Notes under the pieces: generated by a model
Told to the model about the DNA's origin: nothing
Database searches by the model: none
Seen by the model: the letters and a program-made list of their open reading frames with translations, nothing else
Translations under genes and position numbers: made by a program
In this document: piece by piece, positions 33,063-39,943 of the stretch
How positions within the stretch are numbered: position 1 is the stretch's first letter
Layout: every line of letters starts with the position of its first letter
DNA from: Candidatus Symbiothrix dinenymphae
GTDB taxonomy: Bacteria > Bacteroidota > Bacteroidia > Bacteroidales > Azobacteroidaceae
DNA length: 61,454 nucleotides
Reading direction: 5' to 3'
NCBI GenBank assembly: GCA_001417715.1
Contig: BBRT01000070.1
Span: 1 to 61,454 of the forward strand

Positions 33063-34232
33063 TCAATAATTCATCCCAAACTGCCAAAGCGGAATCACGT
33101 TGGCATACCCAAATTCGATGTCGTCTTTGACAATATAGCCTTTCTCGATGCCTTGAATCTGCTTTTGTCCCTTGTTTTTGCCTCCTACTTCAAATGTCAT
33201 GTCGTCAATTAAAAAATCGGATACAGGGGAGGCGATTACATCAAAATTGACCCGCGTTTGATTCAAAAAGAAGGTTTCGCGCACATTGCCGATGTTGAAA
33301 TCGTCTTTTGCCAGATTGTGGATGAGGTTGGGGTTCTCTAAGTAGATTTTTTCTACCTTTCCAAGTCCTCTAATGCCGCCTGTGGCATCGCGTAGCTGCG
33401 CAATTAGTCCCGCTTCTTCGATGTAGAGGCAGTAGTCGGCAATGTTGTTGCGGCTGGCACTCACCACCTCTGCAATCCTGCTGAAATTGGGCTTAAAAGG
33501 CGAACTTTTGGAGATAAGTGCCATCAGTTGCTTCAATTTTCGCCCCGTGGACACGTTCATCTCGGCATACAAGGGAATATCCGACTCCAAAGTCTGATTG
33601 ATGATTTGTTGCAGGCGCAAATCGTAATTCGGCTCCATGGCAAACGGATAATAGCCCCGTTTCAAATAGTCTTCAAAAAGGGGCAACGGATGTTCAACGC
33701 CCTGAATTTCAACTTTATGCGCCATAATATCCGGCAAACTATAAACTGCCACCGGAATTTGATGAAACAGTTGCAAATATTCCCGAAAAGACAGCCCCGA
33801 CAGCCGATACATCACCGCCCGACGGCTCAAATCGGCAGCCCCCTTTTTGATGTCCAACACCGACGAACCGGTGAAAACAACTTTCAATCGCGGATGATAG
33901 TCATACATCAGTTTTAGCTCCTGCGACCATTTTTTATATTTGTGTATTTCGTCGATGAACAAGTATTTACCACCTTTTTTGACGAATGTGTCCGCCAAAT
34001 CAAGCAGGTTGTGGTCGGCAAAATAGAAATCTTCGGCGGTAACGTACAAAGCCTCCTCAGGCTTCAAGTCGTTTTTGATGTGCTGAAGAATCAGGGTCGT
34101 TTTTCCAACCCCACGTGCACCTGTAAGCCCAATCATCCGGGCATTCCAATTGATTTTGGATGCCAAGTATCGCTGAAAATCAGAGTCTAATTCCCGCAAT
34201 AATTTGTAGTAGAACGCTAATAATTTATCCAT
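33063..34232 (-). CDS. AAA_14/DUF4143 family ATPase (A)
   Basis: 389 residues. Walker A GARGVGKTT (38-46), Walker B LFIDEIHK (91-98), sensor VVFTGSSVLDI. The C-terminal half is the DUF4143-type region (DYLKRGYYP, IADYCLYIEEAGLI, IYLENPNLIHNL, FEVGGKNKG) with a nuclease-like fold of unsettled activity. These widespread ATPases have no agreed function. Directly upstream of its promoter lies an array of six palindromes at exactly 32-bp spacing. A second family member at 54130 also has a repeat array, and a relic lies at 7968. Confidence 0.88.
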   Translation of the reverse strand: MDKLLAFYYKLLRELDSDFQRYLASKINWNARMIGLTGARGVGKTTLILQHIKNDLKPEEALYVTAEDFYFADHNLLDLADTFVKKGGKYLFIDEIHKYKKWSQELKLMYDYHPRLKVVFTGSSVLDIKKGAADLSRRAVMYRLSGLSFREYLQLFHQIPVAVYSLPDIMAHKVEIQGVEHPLPLFEDYLKRGYYPFAMEPNYDLRLQQIINQTLESDIPLYAEMNVSTGRKLKQLMALISKSSPFKPNFSRIAEVVSASRNNIADYCLYIEEAGLIAQLRDATGGIRGLGKVEKIYLENPNLIHNLAKDDFNIGNVRETFFLNQTRVNFDVIASPVSDFLIDDMTFEVGGKNKGQKQIQGIEKGYIVKDDIEFGYANVIPLWQFGMNY

Positions 34233-34250
34233 AATTCACCATTTTTGGGC

Positions 34251-34259
34251 GCAAAGGTA
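34251..34259 (-). promoter_or_regulatory. Promoter of ATPase A
   Basis: TACCTTTGC on the minus strand, 19 bp before the start; the nearest palindrome of the array begins 18 bp further upstream. Confidence 0.65.
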
Positions 34260-34276
34260 CAATAAAAATTTGAAAT

Positions 34277-34456
34277 ATGCACTATAATAATGCATATTTT
34301 AAAATAAATTGCACTGTGACAGTGCAATTTTTAAAGAAAATTGCACTGTGATAGTGCAATATTTGAAGAAAATTGCACTATGGCAGTGCAATATTTAAAG
34401 AAAATTGCACTGTAGCAGTGCAATATTTGAAGAATATTGCACTGTGGCAGTGCAAT
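34277..34456. repeat. Array of six 32-bp units, each with a 19-21-bp palindrome
   Basis: TTGCACTGTGNCAGTGCAA-type palindromes begin at 34309, 34341, 34373, 34405 and 34437, all 32 bp apart. A diverged unit (ATGCACTATAATAATGCAT) begins at 34277 in the same register. Spacers are 11-13 bp and A-rich (TTTAAAGAAAA or TTTGAAGAAAA), so this is not a CRISPR. Changes in the palindrome centre mostly fall in the loop (GTGAC, GTGAT, ATGGC, GTAGC, GTGGC). Confidence 0.95.
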
Positions 34457-34482
34457 TTATTGATGAGGCTGTTTCAAAAGTC

Positions 34483-34583
34483 TGTCATTGCGGGCTTGAC
34501 CCGCAATCCCTTGCTCTACATTGCTCTGTTGCCCAACATTCGGCTCCTTTTCAGGGGATGGCGGGTCAAGCCCGCCATGACAT
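34483..34583. mobile_element. Full-length palindromic repeat element (REP/MITE-like), about 100 bp
   Basis: The ends are inverted copies: TGTCATTGCGGGCTTGACCC at the left and the complement of TGTCATGGCGGGCTTGACCC at the right. No ORF is inside. The left half is the unit found inside alaS (23023) and the M3 peptidase gene (40570). Translations of this element ([14 protein letters not shown]) recur in many bacterial genomes (recollection). Confidence 0.85.
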
Positions 34584-34587
34584 AGTG

Positions 34588-35643
34588 CTATTGCTGCAAA
34601 TAATATTGCATCAGCCTATGCACAGGGTATTGGTCGATGGTATTGGTTGGGATTTTGATGAAATCTGTCGGGAAGCATACATTGTCATTGCAATTTGTGA
34701 CGGTGTAGAAGGTGGCGTAGATGATGCGGTGCGACAAAATGTGTTTTTTATTTTCTATAACAGCTTTAAACAGAGCATTTTGTGGGAACCATTTCTGAAA
34801 CTGTTCTGTTTGTTGTAACTCGTTGAATTTAAAAGGACTATTTGATTCTATTAAAGGAAATTCTAAGAGATTTTGCCAAATTCCTTTGCCTGTGCGCTTT
34901 TTCAAATAGGTATAATCATCGTTTTCCTGAATATGGAAATAGTAGAGGTACAGGTCTTTCGTTTGGGTTCGGTTTTGCTTGACGGGGTATTGTGCTACGG
35001 CGTTTTTGGCTCGTGCCAAACATTGGTCGGCGAATGGGCAAACGCTGCAATTGGGGGCTGTGGGCGTGCATTGGAGTGCTCCAAATTCTATCATTGCCTG
35101 ATTAAATTGCCCTGCGTGCGACTTGTCCATCAATTCTCCGGCTAATTCGGTGATGTATTTTTTGCCTTTGCCCGTGTCTATCGGTTCGTCTATGGCAAAC
35201 AGTCGCGACAAAAAACGGAACACATTGCCATCCACAGCAGGGTAGGGGAGGTTCCATGCAAATGAGGTGATTGCTGCCGCCGTATATTCGCCGATGCCTT
35301 TCAACCGGCGAACTGACTGATAATCTTTTGGAAACACCCCACCATACTCTTGCAAGATGGTTTTTGCCGCAGCGTGCAAATTACGCGCCCGCGAATAGTA
35401 GCCCAAGCCTTGCCAAAGGAGCAAAACATCCTGCTCATCGGCTTCTGCCAGCGATTTCACATCAGGAAAACGTGCAATAAAGCGATTGTAATAGTCAAGC
35501 CCCTGTTTGACTTGCGTCTGCTGCAAAATAATTTCCGACACCCATATTTTGTACGGGTCGCGCGTAAGTCGCCATGGCAAATCGCGCTGCGCAGATTGAA
35601 ACCAATCAGCTAATTTCTGAGAAAACAATGGAAAATTTTTCAT
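34588..35643 (-). CDS. mutY: A/G-specific adenine glycosylase
   Basis: 351 residues from the ATG at 35643; the longer start overlaps the promoter. It removes adenine mispaired with 8-oxoguanine. Seen: WVSEIILQQTQV with the catalytic Glu, the helix-hairpin-helix LKGIGEYTAAAI, the catalytic Asp in PAVDGNV, and the Fe-S cluster ligands C-x6-C-x2-C-x5-C (CTPTAPNCSVCPFADQC). The C-terminal NUDIX-like domain (TGKGIWQNLLEFPL, KHILSHRIIYATF) reads out 8-oxoG. Full length. Confidence 0.96.
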   Translation of the reverse strand: MKNFPLFSQKLADWFQSAQRDLPWRLTRDPYKIWVSEIILQQTQVKQGLDYYNRFIARFPDVKSLAEADEQDVLLLWQGLGYYSRARNLHAAAKTILQEYGGVFPKDYQSVRRLKGIGEYTAAAITSFAWNLPYPAVDGNVFRFLSRLFAIDEPIDTGKGKKYITELAGELMDKSHAGQFNQAMIEFGALQCTPTAPNCSVCPFADQCLARAKNAVAQYPVKQNRTQTKDLYLYYFHIQENDDYTYLKKRTGKGIWQNLLEFPLIESNSPFKFNELQQTEQFQKWFPQNALFKAVIENKKHILSHRIIYATFYTVTNCNDNVCFPTDFIKIPTNTIDQYPVHRLMQYYLQQ

Positions 35644-35651
35644 AATGCGGT

Positions 35652-35660
35652 GCAAAAGTA
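35652..35660 (-). promoter_or_regulatory. Promoter of mutY (TACTTTTGC)
   Basis: -7 element 8 bp from the ATG, implying a nearly leaderless transcript or a downstream start. Confidence 0.5.
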
Positions 35661-35789
35661 CAAAAAAAAATCATTTTTCCTAACGTCCTCATCGGGGTTA
35701 ACGCATTAAAAATGGCTCTATATCGTTTGGTGCGGGTATGTTAAATGTGGGGGGGAGATTGACTATGCAATCTCAGTAGCATTTTGCTG

Positions 35790-38700
35790 CTATTCAAAAA
35801 ACAACTGGGGCAGCGTGGTGAGGCCGGATTGGCCGTCTTTTCCGTTGACCGTGTTGGGCTTCCAGTACTTACCGGGACCCGAACCGTCGCCGGTACCCCA
35901 ATTGCCGGTTGCATCATTCGGAGTAAAGCCGTTAGTGAAGGAACTGCTGGCTGCGTCCATCGGAGCACCAGTGCTTCCCGAAAGACTAGGGAACGACTCC
36001 CAGTAGCAGTCGTTTATAGGGGCGGCGTTCACCCCTGCTATGCCGCCGCGACTGCTGCCGCCGCTCACCGTGTTCGCGTTGTAACAGGCGGCGATGGGAC
36101 CCCCGTTCCTCCCCGCTACGCCCCCGATAGTGTTAGTAGTGCCGATCACCGCGCCTTTGTTGTAACAGGCGGTGATACTGCCATTGTTGTTCAGCCCCGC
36201 CACGCCGCCGCCAATGCCGCCGGTCACGTCGCCGGTGTTGTAACAGGCGGTGATTTCGCCCTCGCTATTCCCCGCTATGCCGCCCACATGGCCGGTTCCG
36301 TTCACCGCGGCGTTGTTGTAACAGGCGAAAATGGTGCCGTTGTTTTGCCCCGCTATGCTGCCGACATTGCTGCCTCCGGTTCCGGTCACCGTGCCGTTAA
36401 CGATACCAACGTTCCTGACTTTTCCTGTCCCGCCCACAACGCCGAAGACCCCCGCAGGCTCCGCACCGGACATGTTTATCGAGAGGTTAGAGAGTGTCTT
36501 TCTATCGCCGTCAAAGGTACCGGTAAACGCGGCAGCGGAGCTCCCCACAGGCTCCCAGTAATACCCGGGCTCGTTCATCAGTTCCAGGTCTGCCTCCTGT
36601 TTGTAGTCGGCGTCAAGGGTCGACGTATTGGAGCTTATCAGTTGGAACTCCGCATAACTGCCTATGGGGATAAAGCCTGGGCTGCCCCCCGCCGGGCGGA
36701 AATCCAGTTCCCCGTTGCTCTTCAGATTGAGCACGATAGGATGAGCCGCATCATACGACGGCGCGGCGCGGCCTATCCGGTAGGTCTTGTTTCCTCCCCC
36801 CAACGACGGATCCGTCAGCGTGAGGCTCTTAATGGTACCCGTGGGCACCACGTTAAAGGCATCGTACTCCAGCGTTCCATCGGTGGTAACGACCACGTCA
36901 AGAGTGGCACCGCTCATGTAGGTGATAAAGGCCGGTCCCACATAGCCGCCGGGCACCTCGGTGAAAAAGAAAGTCAGGGGCGTCAGGACGACTACATGAA
37001 AACTTGCCGTTAGCCCATCAATGGTAGCGGCTGTCACTGTTACAAGCGCGGGTGTTGATTGCACTCCCTGGATTGACACTTCTTGATTGAGCCAGGGCTG
37101 TGACGCGGACCCCACCGGAGTCACATCTACATACGCATTGCCACCACCACTCACAGACCATGTAACCGCCCCAATGTCGGCGTTAAACGGTGTTACATCC
37201 GCAAAGATGGGTTTGGTTTCCCCGACGCGCAACCGTATCACGGAAGAACTGTGTATCTCAACACCATTAGCATCTTTGAGGCGTAAGCCGGTTGTCGGTA
37301 CATAACCTTTTGGCCACACGGCCACCGTGATAGAATCTTCTACGATTCCGGGAACGCCCGCGCTGTTGCAGCTCCACACATAGATGGTTCTTGTCGCTAT
37401 ATTCGCTCCCGCCTCAATCTCTACTGCGGCGGAGTTTCTTGTCCACGTCGGCGTCCATGTTGAACTAAACTTTGGACTGCCGGCTGCAGATGTGTTCTCT
37501 TTGGATGCTCCCGTGATGTCGAAAGTCCAAAACAGGTAGTCAAAACCCGGCAGTGCATTCTCTATGGTTGCCGTTAGTTTATATTTTCTTTCAACTGGAT
37601 TAAGCTCGTCACACTCCAAGCGTCTTATCTTCCCGCTTTGGTCAGTGTTGATACCGGGCCAGGAGATTCTAATGTGGGGGGTAAGCGACTGCGGCACAAA
37701 CCCAAAGAAGTACTCAAACAGGGGATAAGTCTTATCGCCGGGGAGGGTTGCAGATGTAGTGAAACCGGTGGTGGTGTTATAGGAAAATGCGTTTCTGTCC
37801 GCCGGCGTGAGGGTAGAGGGAAAGCCAATAAAGGCCGCCATCTTGTCATACAGTTGCCGGAGCGGATAGATTCCGGCATTATCCAAGTGCCACAGCGCGG
37901 ATGCCTGCATTTGTGCCATCCAGCCTTGTATATTCGCCACGGCAGTCTTAAACGCTGACACCCGCGCGTCAAACGTCAACTGCCAGCTGCCCGGCATTGG
38001 TGTGGGCGGCGAAGGGGAAATCGTGTTAGACCAGTAGCGTTTGATGATGATGGTATCCCACACCTCATGATAGTCCAACGCCCATGGTGCGGACGCGGAT
38101 GCTCTGCTAAACACCTCATACGCATTTGCCGCCACTGACGGAAACGCACTGCCGGGCGCATGGTAATAGGGTCGAGGGTCTATGCTCTTTTCAAACAAGT
38201 CCCAGTTGGCGATGGCTACTTTGATGGTGTCGATAAAACGGCTCTCCGGCATATTACGCTCGCGGTCTTTCCATTCAAAGGACGGTTGTGGGTCGCCCCA
38301 AGTAACTCCCAAACTCGCAGTCGGCAGGAAGGTCACGATATCGAACGAGAAGACAGGAAAGCCGACCTCACCGGGGCTGAACGGGATATATTGCCCATCC
38401 ACATCAATGCAGCCGAAGAAAAATTCAAAGAGCTTGCCGCGTGAGGTCACCACGCGCGATGGCGAAGCCGTACTGCCTTGCTGTTGCTGCTCCATAACCA
38501 TATTGGTGAGCATGGCTGTCTGCGCGTTAAATCTGCCAAACCTAAGGCTGTCGTTGTATGGTGGTGCCAAAAGTTCGGGTATGGGTATATTGTTCCACAC
38601 GCTGTGGTCAACTTTGACGCTGTTTTGCGAAGGATAGGCATCCACATTGCTTTTGATGTACGAACCCATATCCGTGAGCAACTCTTGTACGATGGGGTGG

Positions 38701-39431
38701 TTGGCTACACCGTAGGCATCCACAAAGAGTTTGAGGTCGTAATACGCTTTTTCAATTTGCTTGTAAAGAGTCGTATAAGCCGCTCGACGCATCCGGGCAG
38801 AACTCGCCGCTTTCCACCGGACTTTGTCTCTGTCGGAGCGAAAAATACCGGCTCCGCCATGCTCATGTGTCCAACCATACGCATTATCCAATGTATCAGC
38901 CCAATAGCGGTCAAGAGCCAACACCAAATTTCCGGCTTCGTGCGCACTGTTGAGGTACCATTTTTTGCTGCCGACATCATACACCCACCCGTCATAAACA
39001 CTCTTTTCCCCATCATGCTTGTAGTCGCGCAACGTGCTGTTGCTCCCTTTATCATAGACATAGGGACGAGGCTCAATTTGCCACTGAAACCTGTTCCAAG
39101 CAGCCTGATAGATTTTCAAAAAGTTATCATCCGGCACAACAGGATTCACCGCACCCGGATTCACCCAGCCCTCGCCGCCCGCAGGCGCATAAGCCGCATA
39201 AGCCGCATCAGCATCAGCAGGCGCATAAGCAACAGCCCGCATAAGCCCCTCCAAACTCGGAACAGTAGCAGGGTCAGTCCAGAACACCCCCACGCCGCTC
39301 AGCACAGCCTCCGGACGCGGATAACGCGCACCTCCGGAGCCTTCGTCCACATAGTGCGTCTCGCAAGAAGCCGCGCCCAAAAGCACCCCAAGCAGCATTG
39401 CGATGAACCAAAAACCTCTATGTTTCCTCAT
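35790..39431 (-). CDS. Giant GLUG-repeat lipoprotein
   Basis: 1213 residues from the ATG at 39431. Lipobox GAASC (Cys23). Residues 30-600 are unrecognised, with repeated halves (an NxSIDPRPYYH-type segment near 405 resembles QIEPRPYVYD near 135). Residues about 700-830 look like Ig/Big_2 domains (VTPFNADIGAVTWSVSGGG). From about 1010 run five GLUG-type repeats (GHVGGIAGNSEGEITACYNT, GGGVAGLNNNGSITACYN). The gene is visibly G+C-richer than its neighbours, most of all in the GLUG part, suggesting transfer. The long plus-strand frames inside it are shadows. Confidence 0.75.
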   Translation of the reverse strand: MRKHRGFWFIAMLLGVLLGAASCETHYVDEGSGGARYPRPEAVLSGVGVFWTDPATVPSLEGLMRAVAYAPADADAAYAAYAPAGGEGWVNPGAVNPVVPDDNFLKIYQAAWNRFQWQIEPRPYVYDKGSNSTLRDYKHDGEKSVYDGWVYDVGSKKWYLNSAHEAGNLVLALDRYWADTLDNAYGWTHEHGGAGIFRSDRDKVRWKAASSARMRRAAYTTLYKQIEKAYYDLKLFVDAYGVANHPIVQELLTDMGSYIKSNVDAYPSQNSVKVDHSVWNNIPIPELLAPPYNDSLRFGRFNAQTAMLTNMVMEQQQQGSTASPSRVVTSRGKLFEFFFGCIDVDGQYIPFSPGEVGFPVFSFDIVTFLPTASLGVTWGDPQPSFEWKDRERNMPESRFIDTIKVAIANWDLFEKSIDPRPYYHAPGSAFPSVAANAYEVFSRASASAPWALDYHEVWDTIIIKRYWSNTISPSPPTPMPGSWQLTFDARVSAFKTAVANIQGWMAQMQASALWHLDNAGIYPLRQLYDKMAAFIGFPSTLTPADRNAFSYNTTTGFTTSATLPGDKTYPLFEYFFGFVPQSLTPHIRISWPGINTDQSGKIRRLECDELNPVERKYKLTATIENALPGFDYLFWTFDITGASKENTSAAGSPKFSSTWTPTWTRNSAAVEIEAGANIATRTIYVWSCNSAGVPGIVEDSITVAVWPKGYVPTTGLRLKDANGVEIHSSSVIRLRVGETKPIFADVTPFNADIGAVTWSVSGGGNAYVDVTPVGSASQPWLNQEVSIQGVQSTPALVTVTAATIDGLTASFHVVVLTPLTFFFTEVPGGYVGPAFITYMSGATLDVVVTTDGTLEYDAFNVVPTGTIKSLTLTDPSLGGGNKTYRIGRAAPSYDAAHPIVLNLKSNGELDFRPAGGSPGFIPIGSYAEFQLISSNTSTLDADYKQEADLELMNEPGYYWEPVGSSAAAFTGTFDGDRKTLSNLSINMSGAEPAGVFGVVGGTGKVRNVGIVNGTVTGTGGSNVGSIAGQNNGTIFACYNNAAVNGTGHVGGIAGNSEGEITACYNTGDVTGGIGGGVAGLNNNGSITACYNKGAVIGTTNTIGGVAGRNGGPIAACYNANTVSGGSSRGGIAGVNAAPINDCYWESFPSLSGSTGAPMDAASSSFTNGFTPNDATGNWGTGDGSGPGKYWKPNTVNGKDGQSGLTTLPQLFFE

Positions 39432-39449
39432 TGTTGCCATTTTTCGGCG

Positions 39450-39458
39450 GCAAAATTA
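39450..39458 (-). promoter_or_regulatory. Promoter of the giant lipoprotein gene (TAATTTTGC)
   Basis: -7 element 19 bp upstream of ATG 39431. Confidence 0.6.
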
Positions 39459-39589
39459 AATAAAATTTTTCAGATTTACAAGCATGTGCAATAAAAAAAA
39501 TTTTGCAGAGGAAAGATGCGAATGAGTTATGAGTTGTGACATGAGAATAAACATTCACACAAACTGCTTGCACATTCACAAAAATTCAT

Positions 39590-39598
39590 TACCTTTGC
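39590..39598 (+). promoter_or_regulatory. Promoter upstream of the Rpn relic and M3 peptidase (TACCTTTGC)
   Basis: The only promoter-like core before the peptidase gene, about 340 bp from its start, so the relic is transcribed as part of the same message. Confidence 0.6.
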
Positions 39599-39634
39599 AC
39601 CGATTTATTTAATCAAAGCGATTAAATAACCTGA

Positions 39635-39943
39635 AAAATTATAATAATATTTGAATTAGCAGAATTTGAAAATTTAAAAGAAGAAGATATGAGAACGTAT
39701 AAAAAAAATCTGTTGCAGTACAACGATGTGCGAAATGAAGTGGAGTGTGCCCGAGAAGATGGCGTGGAAGAGGGTATGCAAAAAGGTGTGCAACAAGGCA
39801 TCCAACACGGCATACTGCAAGGTATGCAGCAAACCACCTACGAAATCGCACAAAAGTGCATTCAAGAAGGGATGTCCCTTGACTTTGTTATTAGAATAAC
39901 CGGACTCTCCTCCGAAGAATTGAAAAGCATCGGGCTGAAATGA
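39635..39943 (+). pseudogene. C-terminal fragment of an Rpn/PD-(D/E)XK transposase-like protein
   Basis: The frame gives FELAEFENLKEEDMRTYKKN, then GVEEGMQKGVQQGIQHGILQ, and ends with FVIRITGLSSEELKSIGLK. This is the charged linker, the Gly/Gln-rich repeat and the tail of the Rpn family, which usually has about 300 residues with an N-terminal PD-(D/E)XK nuclease. The nuclease domain is missing. The ATG at 39689 could still start an 84-residue peptide. Its TGA overlaps the peptidase ATG (ATGA at 39940). Confidence 0.75.

Noticed and set aside
33063-34232. Restriction or phage-defence operon around ATPase A
   Set aside because: The flanking genes are a membrane fusion protein and mutY on separate promoters; no methylase, nuclease or other defence gene is linked.
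34277-34456. CRISPR array
   Set aside because: The period is constant, but the 11-13-bp intervals are near-identical A-rich sequence rather than unique spacers, and no cas gene is near.
34373-34818. Plus-strand ORFs of 70 and 137 residues upstream of and across the mutY 3' end
   Set aside because: They translate the palindromic array, the REP-like element ([14 protein letters not shown]) and antisense mutY.
35784-37013. 409-residue plus-strand ORF
   Set aside because: It lies opposite the GLUG part of the giant lipoprotein. Its repeats mirror the GLUG codons on the other strand, and it lacks a promoter and any recognisable domain.
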